Below, piece after piece: positions 17,917 to 27,556 of a DNA stretch of 64,000 nt. Both the position numbers and the translations under genes were made by a program. The notes under the pieces are model-generated. The model ran no database searches. It was not told the DNA's origin and was given only the letters and a program-made list of their open reading frames with translations. The stretch lies in NCBI RefSeq assembly GCF_024347595.1, contig NZ_AP025506.1:310001-374000 (forward strand). The letters are read 5' to 3'. The stretch's first letter is position 1. Each line of letters starts with the position of its first letter. The DNA is from Vibrio pomeroyi (GTDB lineage Bacteria > Pseudomonadota > Gammaproteobacteria > Enterobacterales > Vibrionaceae).

Positions 17917-17964
17917 AAATATTGACAGTTTTTTTATGGTTTTATACGAGTGCGAATGTATAAT
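17899..17964 (+). promoter_or_regulatory. Promoter region of the structural msh operon (mshB onward)
   Basis: The 79-base gap holds an A/T-only inverted repeat (17899-17906 with 17916-17923) followed by a T run at 17929-17935, a weak possible terminator. It also has a TTGACA (17922-17927) and a TATAAT (17959-17964). The two hexamers are 31 bases apart, too far to form one promoter: TATAAT has a poor -35, while TTGACA could pair with TATACG 15 bases on. A promoter here fits the two-operon model of V. cholerae msh genes. Confidence 0.45.
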
Positions 17965-17995
17965 GCGCGTTAATAATTAGATGAGTAGGTAGAAA

Positions 17996-18571
17996 ATGCT
18001 TAAGAATCAAAAGGGTTTCTCCCTTGTCGAATTAGTCATAGTGATCGTGGTCGTTGGTTTATTGGCGGTAGCTGCTTTACCTCGCTTTCTCGATGTGACA
18101 GATGAAGCCAAAAAATCAAGCATTGAGGGCGTTGCTGGTGGCTTTGCGACCGCAGTTTTGTCGGCTAGAGCACAGTGGGAAGCAGAAGCTAGACCATCAG
18201 AGAAGATAGGTGTTGAAACATACAATACTGTAAATTATGATGGTGTTGATTTTTGGTTAACAAGATCAAAGAACAGTAGCAACGTCGATACCGACTTTCG
18301 AGATGGCTACCCTTGGACTCTGAACAACAATTCTGGCACCGCGCCACAAGATATTTCAGATAAAACATGTTCTGAACTGATGGAAAACTTGCTGCAAAAT
18401 CCACCTAAAGTGGGTGAGGTTTCAGTTGTTGCTAGTGACTCAAATTACAAATATTCAGCGCAAGCGAATTCTGGCGATGCAACGTGTACTTACGTTCAAT
18501 TAGAAGGTAGTACTGAGCATGAATTTGTTTACGAAATTAAAACTGGTCGTGTGACCGTAACTTTGCAGTAA
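17996..18571 (+). CDS. mshB: MSHA minor pilin MshB
   Basis: A 191-residue class III type IV prepilin. The leader MLKNQKG is cut before Phe8 by the prepilin peptidase; [20 protein letters not shown] is the N-terminal helix with the conserved Glu5 of the mature protein. Two cysteines (DKTCSEL and DATCTY) bracket the C-terminal region as a probable disulfide. It precedes mshA by 35 bases and is likely co-transcribed. The helix continues [14 protein letters not shown], close to MshA, suggesting an old duplication. Confidence 0.92.
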   Translation: MLKNQKGFSLVELVIVIVVVGLLAVAALPRFLDVTDEAKKSSIEGVAGGFATAVLSARAQWEAEARPSEKIGVETYNTVNYDGVDFWLTRSKNSSNVDTDFRDGYPWTLNNNSGTAPQDISDKTCSELMENLLQNPPKVGEVSVVASDSNYKYSAQANSGDATCTYVQLEGSTEHEFVYEIKTGRVTVTLQ

Positions 18572-18606
18572 GTCTGCGTAAAATTAAACATAGAGAGAGC
18601 TTAACT

Positions 18607-19074
18607 ATGAAAAGACAAGGCGGTTTCACCCTAATCGAACTAGTGGTTGTAATTGTTATTCTAGGTATTCTTGCTGTAACTGCGGCACCACGTTTCCTAA
18701 ATCTACAAGATGATGCTCGTGAATCTTCACTACAAGGCTTGAAAGGGGCAATTGACGGTGCTGCTGGTATTACTTATGGTAAAGCTGCTGTTGAAGGGTT
18801 AGAGGCTGTATCTTCAGGACAAAACGTAGAAGGTATTGATATTGCTTTTGGTTACCCTACCGCTGATGATACAGGTATAGGTGCGGCTGTTGTTGGCCTA
18901 ACAACAGATTGGAGTCGATCTGCTAGTAATGGTGTTATGACACTGACCTTTTCCGGCACTAGTGCAGCGACTGCAACTGGATGTATTGTTACTTATACAC
19001 AAGCTACAGGCACAACAGCGGCCTCAGCTGCCTCTACAACAGTAACTCTTGGTGCTGGTTGTAATGGTAACTAA
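18607..19074 (+). CDS. mshA: MSHA major pilin MshA
   Basis: A 155-residue prepilin; MKRQGG is removed and mature MshA starts at Phe7 ([20 protein letters not shown]). It polymerises into the MSHA pilus used for surface attachment and near-surface motility. Cys126 and Cys152 should form the C-terminal disulfide loop. The segment between and just before them (115-148) is almost entirely Ala, Ser, Thr and Gly. A clear ribosome-binding site (GAGAGAG) precedes the ATG. A strong terminator follows, which should keep the pilin message more abundant than the downstream minor pilins. Confidence 0.97.
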   Translation: MKRQGGFTLIELVVVIVILGILAVTAAPRFLNLQDDARESSLQGLKGAIDGAAGITYGKAAVEGLEAVSSGQNVEGIDIAFGYPTADDTGIGAAVVGLTTDWSRSASNGVMTLTFSGTSAATATGCIVTYTQATGTTAASAASTTVTLGAGCNGN

Positions 19075-19097
19075 ATAGCTTGCTACGGTAAGCTAGA

Positions 19098-19121
19098 GGT
19101 CGGCATTTGCCGGCCTTTTTT
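19098..19121 (+). terminator. Terminator after mshA
   Basis: A 7-bp G/C-rich stem (GGTCGGC with GCCGGCC, one T-G pair), loop ATTT, then TTTTTT. The operon continues with mshC, so partial readthrough or a separate promoter in 19122-19220 is needed. Confidence 0.85.
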
Positions 19122-19226
19122 ATTTTAGGAATAAACTAATAAATCTCTAATATTCATAGCAAATATATTCATTGTTTTTATTCTATCTTGTAATGTAGAG
19201 CTACGATTGAGTTACTTAGGGTGTAT

Positions 19227-19724
19227 ATGAATATAAAGCCAAACAAAGGTTTCACTTTAGTGGAGCTGATTGTGGTGATTCTTTTACTTGCTATTATTGC
19301 TGTAACAGCCATTAGCCGTTTTAGTGGACGCCAAAGCTATGAGTTGTATGCCCTACAAGAGCAAGCCTCTTCTGTCATTCGACAAATTCAGCTCAATAGA
19401 ATGCAATCTAACATGGATATGTCTGTGTCAGGTGCTGAAAGCTTACGTTTAGTCGCTGCGAACAATTGCATCGGTTCACAATCTGCTTGTGACAACTTAT
19501 CTGAAACAAGAAGTGATGTTATCGCTAGTGATGATTATAGTTTCGCGTCTGTGCCTACCTCTAGCCATTCTTCTCCAATCGAATTCAACCTTTTAGGTAA
19601 CCCTGAAAATACTGCCTCATCTGGTGTTCAAATTACTATCTCATCTAATAATAGTTCCGACAGAGCTTGGGTTTGTATCAATTCTCAAGGTTTTGTTTAT
19701 CCAAGTAATCAGGTATGCCCATGA
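19227..19724 (+). CDS. mshC: MSHA minor pilin MshC
   Basis: A 165-residue GspH-like minor prepilin with leader MNIKPNKG and N-terminal helix FTLVELIVVILLLAIIAVTA. Later cysteines (NNCIGSQSAC, WVCINSQ, QVCP) may form disulfides. I take ATG 19227, six bases after AGG (19218-19220), over GTG 19221. It ends in an ATGA overlap with mshD. Minor pilins of this type prime pilus assembly and sit at the tip. Confidence 0.9.
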   Translation: MNIKPNKGFTLVELIVVILLLAIIAVTAISRFSGRQSYELYALQEQASSVIRQIQLNRMQSNMDMSVSGAESLRLVAANNCIGSQSACDNLSETRSDVIASDDYSFASVPTSSHSSPIEFNLLGNPENTASSGVQITISSNNSSDRAWVCINSQGFVYPSNQVCP

Positions 19725-20083
19725 AGTACGTCAATAGTGGCTTTACGCTTATCGAGTCGATCATTGTTATTGTACTACTTGGTTTTGCAATGCTCGCATT
19801 TTCTACTTTTCTTGCACCACAATCCGCGCTTTCAGGACAAGTGAATTATTCCAACCGAGCTTCAGCATTAGGCCAAAGCATTATGACAGACCTTTTAGCT
19901 CGAGATTACGGCTCGGTGAGCTCTGGTACTCCAATTGAACTCGGCAGCACTTATACTAATTTAGATGTGGATTTGGTTGTTGCCAACGATACCCCAACTG
20001 CTTCGATGCAGGAATTTACGTTAACAATTACCGCAAGCAATAATCCTCCTATCACTTTAGTTGCTTATAAAGGGGAGTATTAA
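19721..20083 (+). CDS. mshD: MSHA minor pilin MshD (short form)
   Basis: A 120-residue prepilin with leader MKYVNSG and helix FTLIESIIVIVLLGFAMLAF. CAGG (19710-19713) fits ATG 19721, which overlaps the mshC stop as ATGA; the in-frame ATG at 19715 is too close to it. The 3' end overlaps mshO by one base. I remember MshD proteins as nearer 190-200 residues, so this copy may lack part of the globular domain, but the frame is intact and shows no frameshift. Confidence 0.82.
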   Translation: MKYVNSGFTLIESIIVIVLLGFAMLAFSTFLAPQSALSGQVNYSNRASALGQSIMTDLLARDYGSVSSGTPIELGSTYTNLDVDLVVANDTPTASMQEFTLTITASNNPPITLVAYKGEY

Positions 20084-20805
20084 TGAAAGGGAAAGGGTTT
20101 ACGCTTATAGAGATGATTTTATCTATTGTCATCTCAAGTATCGTCTTGCTTGGTGTCGCGAATTTTACTGAACTCGGTATGAGAGGCTATTTTGGTTCTG
20201 TAGAACGCTTTCGACTACAAACTGAAGCCAGATTTGTCTTAGAAAAACTTTCGCGTGAAGTGAGGCATGCTGTACCTAATCTGTTTCCTGCTTCTGTAAG
20301 TAGCGGTTGCGTATCATTTTATCCAATTGTTGATTCAGGTTTTTACGCTATATCGGGGGCAGACATTAACTTTCTAGTTAGTGATACAGGAGCGACAAGC
20401 AGCTCATTGCAATCTATGTCATTGGTTATAAATCCGACTAGGCCACATACGGATATCAGCAACCTAAACAATGTATACCTTCTTGATAGTGTGGTTCCTC
20501 CAAGCGTATCTGCTGCATACTTTTCTATTCCAAACGGAGCTAACACTCTTGTCAGTGAATCTGTAGGTAAAAGGCACTACATTTTTGACTCAAATAACCT
20601 TGTGGAGTATTGCCTTGCGAATAGTAATTTACTAACTCGTAATGGTGTCACAATAAGCGATCGAGTTATGAGTGAGAATAGCACTCTGAGTTATCAACCT
20701 GCAGATGTTCAGAGTAATGGTGTTGTTGAGTTGATTCTCGAATTTGCAGAAAATAATGAGTCCACAGTGTTTGAGCAAGATATACAGGTGATTAATGTCC
20801 CGTAA
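20083..20805 (+). CDS. mshO: MSHA minor pilin MshO
   Basis: A 240-residue PilW/GspJ-like minor prepilin with the very short leader MKGKG, then FTLIEMILSIVISSIVLLGV. The globular part includes RLQTEARFVLEKLSREVRHA, usual for PilW-like proteins. It overlaps mshD by one base and mshP by 11 bases, so translation is probably coupled. It is likely part of the pilus tip complex with MshC, MshD and MshP. Confidence 0.9.
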   Translation: MKGKGFTLIEMILSIVISSIVLLGVANFTELGMRGYFGSVERFRLQTEARFVLEKLSREVRHAVPNLFPASVSSGCVSFYPIVDSGFYAISGADINFLVSDTGATSSSLQSMSLVINPTRPHTDISNLNNVYLLDSVVPPSVSAAYFSIPNGANTLVSESVGKRHYIFDSNNLVEYCLANSNLLTRNGVTISDRVMSENSTLSYQPADVQSNGVVELILEFAENNESTVFEQDIQVINVP

Positions 20806-21253
20806 AGCAAGCCAAAGAGGTAGTGCGCTAGTCATGGTCATCTTTGTTATCGTGGTGCTTGGTTTCTTAGCGACAAGTTTGAGTCGAACGAGTTGGTCTG
20901 ATAATGATTCAAACACTCGAGTTGTACTTGGCACACAAGCTTGGTTACTCAGCCATTCGGTTAATGAGTATGTTATGACTCAGTTTTATCCGGATCCTGA
21001 TCCCCAAGCTTCTTCTGCTGTTGATAGTGTTTGTAGTAGTAACGATCTTCAGCCTGGTGGTAGGATCTTTACGGTAGCAAGCTCTATGGTTGATGCAGCT
21101 TCGGTAAATTGTTCTCTTGACCGAGTGCAGTGTTCTAATCGGGGAGAGCTTGATGGCTTTGTTTTCTATGTTTTAGAGTCGTCAGTTATTTGTGGTTCTG
21201 GTGTGAGCCAAGTGCAGCGTAATCAAGAACTTTGGGTGAAGGAGGCTGAATGA
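20795..21253 (+). CDS. mshP: MSHA biogenesis protein MshP (PilX/GspK-like)
   Basis: A 152-residue protein starting MSRKASQRGSALVMVIFVIV. Like PilX it has the RGSALV form of the N-terminal helix rather than GFTLIE, with the helix at residues 9-28. Several cysteines in the C-terminal half (VCSSND, VNCSLD, VQCSNR, VICGSG) probably form disulfides. It is embedded between mshO and mshQ with 11-base and 4-base overlaps, so all three should be made together. Confidence 0.88.
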   Translation: MSRKASQRGSALVMVIFVIVVLGFLATSLSRTSWSDNDSNTRVVLGTQAWLLSHSVNEYVMTQFYPDPDPQASSAVDSVCSSNDLQPGGRIFTVASSMVDAASVNCSLDRVQCSNRGELDGFVFYVLESSVICGSGVSQVQRNQELWVKEAE

Positions 21254-24200
21254 AGCATCTAAGTATAATATTGATACTACTATTTATTTCTTTTCCTTCT
21301 TTTGCCGATTTTTCATCGTCCCAATGCAGCTCACTTCATGCTGGAGACGATTTTTCCGTATGGTTTAAATTAGCTCCATCGTCTGGGGAAGATACTATAT
21401 ATGCGACTAAAAGAAATGGCGGTAGTCCGACCCCCATTTGGAGTAATGATAGTAGCGTTCAAAGCCCCGTAATTGATGATAACGAAACGTCGAATGGTGA
21501 GTTTTATGAGGTTTGGCTTGAATATGAAAGCGTCACGAATAAATCAGGATGGTTAACTTACAATTTGTGGGAAGGAAGTTCTTGGCGACAAGTTGGAACT
21601 CGTCAATATGCTGACCTTTCAGGGCTTTCTGCAGCGATTGCGGTTTCTGGCGATGGGGCGAGCGAAATCAAGTGTGATGATGATATAACCGAACCCCCTC
21701 CAAGTTATTCACCGCAAGCGCTTTACCAGTTTGGTGTCATACAATGTAATGGTTCAGAATGTAAGATTCCGTTGAATAGACCTTTTACGAATACACCACT
21801 TGTGTTTGTAATGCCGACTATCGATCCAACTAATCCTGACTCAGATGCTCCTGCAACGTTAGTTGTGACTAATATTACGAAAACGGAAGCAACGATTGAG
21901 CAAATTAAAGCTCCGAAGAATGGAGGTGGCTCAGATTTAACTAGTCAACCAATGACTGAGGTGAGCTATCTTGCTATTGAGCCTGGTGTGGCTGATTTTA
22001 ATGGTCATGAAGTTATTGCTGGTTACTTGGATACGAATAGATACAAATCAAAAAATGGCACAAATGGTAATGCCGAGTCCGTCGCATATTCTACATTTGG
22101 AGCCCAACAAGCCTTTAATTCTCCAGTTGTTCTTCATCAACTTCAAACAAGGAACAATGGTAGTAGATGGGTGACATCCGGTAAACTTATTGGGGGCAAT
22201 GACAATAATGAAGCGAGGCTATTTTTAGAGTTATCGGCGTCAAGAGTTGGTAATAATTACCAAGAAGAACGGGTGGGCTTTATTGCAACAAATTCCACCA
22301 GTGGTTCAACGCTTGAAGTCGATGGCTACAAGGTTCAATTTGCAAGAGGGTATGATACACCAAGTCAAAATGGTAATGACCCAATGCTCGATGGTTGTGA
22401 GGATAAATACGCCACGACCTCTCTAACGAATATTGATGGGATCATCGCCAATAAACAAGAGAGAGCCGGTGGGCACGGAGGCTGGTTACGTCGATGTAAT
22501 ATCAATAACGATCAAGTTAGTTTTGCTGTTGATGAAGACTTTAGAGACCGCACACATATACCTGAAGAGGTTGGTTACTTTGCTTTTGAAATTGACGATA
22601 TTTCAATTGATATTTGTGACGTTACCCCACATGTGGTTCAATCTTGGGGAAGTAATAGTCGTTTAAAGTGGACGTCCAATACGGCTACTATCCAAATTGA
22701 AGGTACTTATCAGTCTAGCGGTCAGGTGGGGATTTGGGTTGATCCTACAAATCCAACTGTTAACCCAAAGGCACAATGTGATGGAAAGGAGTGTATAGAA
22801 AACTCATCGCTATATGTAGCGGAGCCTAATATCGTTGATTTAGATTTACCCTCCGGACGAGACGTCGATGCAGGTTGGCAAGAGGTTGATCTTCCTAGTG
22901 GTAAGTACAATACAGTATCCGCCGGAGGTTCTGGCACACTTAACTTGACAGGTGGTACCTATTACATCGAGCGTTTAATTATTAGTGCTAGCGGTAAATT
23001 AGTGTTGTCTCAAGATGCCAAAATTTTTGTGAATAGTTTTGAGCTGTCAGGCGGGGGGCAAGTTATTAATAATAGCTTCAAACTGTCTATATGGGCTGAG
23101 AATTATAAAGGTAGCAATGCGTTAGTTCAGGTGGAAAGGAACTTAAATGCGCTAATTTTTAGTCGAGGAAAGGTGCTTGTTTCTGGTGGTAATGGGCTAA
23201 TCAGTGGGCGTGTAACCGCTAAAAATATAGAATTAAGACCTGATGGTAAAATTATTGATGATGCTCAGTTATGTCCTGTACAGCCATCAGATTATCAATT
23301 GAATTTGGTTCCCAACAAAGACTTCTCTTTATTGTGTGAAACCCCACAAGTGACGGTAACTGTGACTGATTCTCAAGGGAATCCAGCAACGGAGCAAGTT
23401 GAAGTTTATATTACGACACCTGCTGGCATAACCGTTGATAGTGTTGTTGAAGGGCGCCATAACGGTGGTAATTCTTATTCGACAAATTCATCGGGAATAT
23501 TAATGCTTGGCTTGGATGCGGCCTCAATTGGTACTTATAAAATTGAGGCTGAATTAGCTTCTGACTCAAGTCAAAATGACTCCGGTGATTTTTTAGTATC
23601 GCTTTACAAATTTGAAGCAAGTGATGTCTATGCCATTGCAGGAAAGGACGCTGAATTCACACTTAAAGTTCTTGCATGTAAAAACGATTCAGTGACGCCT
23701 GTTTCTGGCTATAGCGGCAGTAAAAATCTCAATATTTCCCAGTTTACATTACTGAAGCCATCGCTTGACGAGGGGGCTCAAGATGGAGGGCTACTAGTTT
23801 CTGGTGATGGTGGAATTACCTGGAGCAGCTCATCAACAACATTTGATTTTACAAACGCACAAGCGAACCCCAATGGGAAAGTCAATTATGATGAGTCTGG
23901 CTCTATTAGTTTTATGTTATCGGACCCCGACTTTGAATGCCCTACAGGCTATGATTGTGAGGATAACGAAGGTGGGGATTTAGATGCACTAGAGGGTATC
24001 GTTAATGTCTTTGTTCGTCCGTGGAAAATTGCGATTTGTGATATAAAAGAGACGTCTGTAACAACAAATTCAAATCCAGCAACGACGACTGGAAGCCCCG
24101 GGTTTATGGCTTCGGGCGAGAACTTTTCTGTCAAATATAGACCAATTGTATTTGGTAGTGGAGATGAGTGTAACTCAGATGTAACTACTAACTATGCACG

Positions 24201-25380
24201 GGATTCCGGCCCTATCAATGTGTCTTTTAAATTAGCATATCCCAACATTGTTGATGACAATTTAAATATAATGCCAGCGGTGGTAGGACCGTTTGATAAC
24301 TCTTCCGAACTTGTGATTTCAAATTATTTATGGGATGAAGTCGGCTCTGTACAATTTAAGACAAGTGCTACGTACCTTACTATGGATCTAAATGAAGATA
24401 CGGAACTAGTTGGTCGCTTTTATCCAAAATATTTCACCTCGATAGGTACTCCAATTTGGGACTATCCAGGAAGTGGAGTAAGTGAGCAAAACTTTACTTA
24501 TATGAATCAACCATTCGATGGTGTCGAATTTGAAGTTGAGGCACTAAATGCTCTAGGACACGCGGTTGAAAATTATGCATCATTTGATGCCACGTTAACG
24601 GCGGGCTTCTCATTATTTGAGTCAAACTTTGGTGATCGCTTTAATTCTCCTGTGCCCAATAAAGTGTGGACTGCTACTGATAATAGAAGTATTGGTACTT
24701 TTACATTAAGTGAAACTTCTCCTTCAACTGACTGTGATTCAGAACTATGCCTCGAAAAATTATCAACGGCCAATAATTATGAGGATGGTCCTTACAACGG
24801 TACTAATGGCAATCCAACGGATATATCAATTACTCACACTGGTTCTGTAAGTGATGACCCGGTTGCTTATCTGAATAAGGAGGGGAGTAGAGATCCCCAA
24901 CTCTTAACTGTGCAGCCTGATATTCGCTTTGGTCGAATGGTCTTAGACGATGTTGGTGGTAATTCAGTAGCAACAATTACTATTCCTCTAAGAGCGGAGT
25001 ATTGGAATGGCAGCCGCTTTGTTCTTAATGAAGATGATAATGCTACAAACGTTGAAGCTTCTACGAGTGCCAGCGATGTCATTTGGTCAGAAGACGGCAG
25101 TGTCACCACGACAGTAACACTCGCTAATGGCGGACTGGTCTCTGATGGAGAATCTCGTAACCTGACGGCCTCTCAAGGTACAGGTGTAAGCATCCGTGAA
25201 CAAGTACAGTTGTGGCAAAATATGGATGATATTCCATGGCTCAGATACGATTGGGACAGCGATAAAGTTTCGGATGAGGCAAATGGAGAGCAAGATCCCT
25301 CCACCGTCGTCACATTTGGTATCTATCGCGGTAACGATCGTGTGATTTACCGAGGTGAAAGCGGTTTAACAGGTCAGTAA
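21250..25380 (+). CDS. mshQ: Large MSHA surface protein MshQ
   Basis: A 1376-residue exported protein with a signal peptide (MKHLSIILILLFISFPSFA, cleaved before DFSSSQC). It has several beta-rich parts: a repeated block at about residues 155-370 (FTNTPLVFVMPTIDP and FNSPVVLHQLQT), a beta-solenoid-like stretch near 565-680 (GTYYIERLIISASGKLVLSQ), an Ig-like segment near 700-780, and a long C-terminal region corresponding to the MshQ/DUF6701 family. Its overlap with mshP ties it to the pilus. Its role is not established; a tip-associated adhesin is a reasonable inference. The DNA looks more A/T-rich than the neighbouring genes. Confidence 0.85.
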   Translation: MKHLSIILILLFISFPSFADFSSSQCSSLHAGDDFSVWFKLAPSSGEDTIYATKRNGGSPTPIWSNDSSVQSPVIDDNETSNGEFYEVWLEYESVTNKSGWLTYNLWEGSSWRQVGTRQYADLSGLSAAIAVSGDGASEIKCDDDITEPPPSYSPQALYQFGVIQCNGSECKIPLNRPFTNTPLVFVMPTIDPTNPDSDAPATLVVTNITKTEATIEQIKAPKNGGGSDLTSQPMTEVSYLAIEPGVADFNGHEVIAGYLDTNRYKSKNGTNGNAESVAYSTFGAQQAFNSPVVLHQLQTRNNGSRWVTSGKLIGGNDNNEARLFLELSASRVGNNYQEERVGFIATNSTSGSTLEVDGYKVQFARGYDTPSQNGNDPMLDGCEDKYATTSLTNIDGIIANKQERAGGHGGWLRRCNINNDQVSFAVDEDFRDRTHIPEEVGYFAFEIDDISIDICDVTPHVVQSWGSNSRLKWTSNTATIQIEGTYQSSGQVGIWVDPTNPTVNPKAQCDGKECIENSSLYVAEPNIVDLDLPSGRDVDAGWQEVDLPSGKYNTVSAGGSGTLNLTGGTYYIERLIISASGKLVLSQDAKIFVNSFELSGGGQVINNSFKLSIWAENYKGSNALVQVERNLNALIFSRGKVLVSGGNGLISGRVTAKNIELRPDGKIIDDAQLCPVQPSDYQLNLVPNKDFSLLCETPQVTVTVTDSQGNPATEQVEVYITTPAGITVDSVVEGRHNGGNSYSTNSSGILMLGLDAASIGTYKIEAELASDSSQNDSGDFLVSLYKFEASDVYAIAGKDAEFTLKVLACKNDSVTPVSGYSGSKNLNISQFTLLKPSLDEGAQDGGLLVSGDGGITWSSSSTTFDFTNAQANPNGKVNYDESGSISFMLSDPDFECPTGYDCEDNEGGDLDALEGIVNVFVRPWKIAICDIKETSVTTNSNPATTTGSPGFMASGENFSVKYRPIVFGSGDECNSDVTTNYARDSGPINVSFKLAYPNIVDDNLNIMPAVVGPFDNSSELVISNYLWDEVGSVQFKTSATYLTMDLNEDTELVGRFYPKYFTSIGTPIWDYPGSGVSEQNFTYMNQPFDGVEFEVEALNALGHAVENYASFDATLTAGFSLFESNFGDRFNSPVPNKVWTATDNRSIGTFTLSETSPSTDCDSELCLEKLSTANNYEDGPYNGTNGNPTDISITHTGSVSDDPVAYLNKEGSRDPQLLTVQPDIRFGRMVLDDVGGNSVATITIPLRAEYWNGSRFVLNEDDNATNVEASTSASDVIWSEDGSVTTTVTLANGGLVSDGESRNLTASQGTGVSIREQVQLWQNMDDIPWLRYDWDSDKVSDEANGEQDPSTVVTFGIYRGNDRVIYRGESGLTGQ

Positions 25381-25427
25381 AAATATAATTTTTGCCCCTT
25401 AAGTTAGGAATCTGTAAGAAATTGCGG

Positions 25428-25448
25428 GTTTCAGTCCATGTTTATACT
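25428..25448 (+). promoter_or_regulatory. Candidate mreB promoter
   Basis: TTGCGG followed after 15 bases by TATACT (25443-25448) lies upstream of mreB. Transcription would start at about 25455, placing a hairpin (25451-25477) at the extreme 5' end of the mRNA. Confidence 0.35.
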
Positions 25449-25450
25449 TC

Positions 25451-25477
25451 AATGCCTTGCCGTGACAGCAAGGCATT
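25451..25477 (+). other. Perfect 10-bp hairpin in the mreB leader
   Basis: AATGCCTTGC (25451-25460) pairs with GCAAGGCATT (25468-25477) across a seven-base loop. No T run follows in either direction, so it does not look like a standard terminator of mshQ. It may stabilise the mreB message or be a weak terminator. Confidence 0.6.
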
Positions 25478-25521
25478 GGTACATTTAGTGCAATTTTTGT
25501 CTTCTAATTCTTGCAGGATGA

Positions 25522-26574
<1,053 letters not shown>

Positions 26575-26584
26575 TATCTAGTGT

Positions 26585-26622
26585 TAGGCTCTTTTCTTAT
26601 CTAGTTTTATGTAAAGAGCCTA
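26585..26622 (+). other. Inverted repeat between mreB and mreC
   Basis: TAGGCTCTTT (26585-26594) and AAAGAGCCTA (26613-26622) are perfect complements with an 18-base loop and no T run after them. This could form a processing or stabilising stem in the mreBCD mRNA. Confidence 0.55.
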
Positions 26623-26631
26623 GGACCTTGT

Positions 26632-26667
26632 CTATAGGATCAAATGTAGCTCTAGGACCAAATATAG
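26632..26667 (+). repeat. Two abutting 18-bp direct repeats carrying the mreC ribosome-binding site
   Basis: Copies CTATAGGATCAAATGTAG (26632-26649) and CTCTAGGACCAAATATAG (26650-26667) match at 15 of 18 positions. A partial third copy (CCTAGGACC) lies at about 26619-26627. The AGGA of the last copy is placed as the Shine-Dalgarno of mreC, whose ATG is at 26669. Confidence 0.75.
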
Positions 26668-26668
26668 A

Positions 26669-27556
26669 ATGAAGCCAATTTTTGGTAGAGGTCCCTCTCT
26701 ACAATTGCGCCTGTTTTTTGCTGTAATTTTATCAGCCAGCCTTATGCTGGCTGATAGTCGTTTAGATGCTTTCTCAAATGTCCGCTATCTATTGAACAGC
26801 ATGGTTGCACCTATTCAATATGCAGCTAACTTACCTCGCACTATGTTCGACGGTGTTTACGACCGCTTTAGCACTCGTAAAGGGCTGATCGAATCCAACC
26901 ATAATATTAAACGTGAAGTGTTGCGACTGAAGAGCGAGTTGATTCTGCTTGAGCAATATCAAGAAGAAAACAAACGTCTACGTAAGTTATTGGGCTCTCC
27001 GTTTATCCGTGACGAAAAGAAAGTCGTTACAGAGGTTATGGCCGTTGATACTTCTCCATACCGTCATCAAGTGGTTATCGATAAAGGCTTGATTGATGGG
27101 GTGTATGAAGGTCAGCCGGTGATTAACGAGAAAGGTATTGTCGGTCAAGTCACCTTTGTTGCCGCTCATAATAGCCGCGTCTTGCTGCTGACTGATGCAA
27201 ACAATGCGATTCCTGTTCAAGTTATTCGTAATGACATCCGTGTGATTGCATCTGGTAATGGCATGATTGATGAAATTCAACTAGAGCACATTCCAACCAG
27301 CACTGATATTCAAGAAGAAGATCTGTTGGTGACTTCAGGATTGGGCGGGGTATATCCAGAGGGATACCCAGTCGCTTATGTGTCTGCGGTTGAATCTGAT
27401 CCTAAACGTGAGTTCGCCGTTATTAAAGCAGAGCCTGTGGTTGAGTTTGATAAGCTCAGATACCTGTTACTTGTATGGCCAGACGAAAATAAGCAAAAAC
27501 AAGCGGATCAATCCAGCATAGAACAAGCAATGTTAGAGGGCGAAAATGGCCAATAG
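26669..27556 (+). CDS. mreC: Rod-shape-determining protein MreC
   Basis: A 295-residue bitopic protein with a short cytoplasmic tail, one membrane helix (about residues 11-28, LRLFFAVILSASLMLADSR), a periplasmic coiled-coil (HNIKREVLRLKSELILLEQ) and the two-lobed MreC beta domain (VINEKGIVGQVTFVAAHNSR). It links MreB to PBP2 in the elongasome. The start MKPIFGRGPSLQLRLF is typical. It overlaps mreD by 11 bases. Confidence 0.96.
   Translation: MKPIFGRGPSLQLRLFFAVILSASLMLADSRLDAFSNVRYLLNSMVAPIQYAANLPRTMFDGVYDRFSTRKGLIESNHNIKREVLRLKSELILLEQYQEENKRLRKLLGSPFIRDEKKVVTEVMAVDTSPYRHQVVIDKGLIDGVYEGQPVINEKGIVGQVTFVAAHNSRVLLLTDANNAIPVQVIRNDIRVIASGNGMIDEIQLEHIPTSTDIQEEDLLVTSGLGGVYPEGYPVAYVSAVESDPKREFAVIKAEPVVEFDKLRYLLLVWPDENKQKQADQSSIEQAMLEGENGQ

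Noticed and set aside
25451..25477. Terminator of the msh operon
   Set aside because: The stem is perfect but no T run follows on the plus strand, so I recorded it as a leader hairpin instead.
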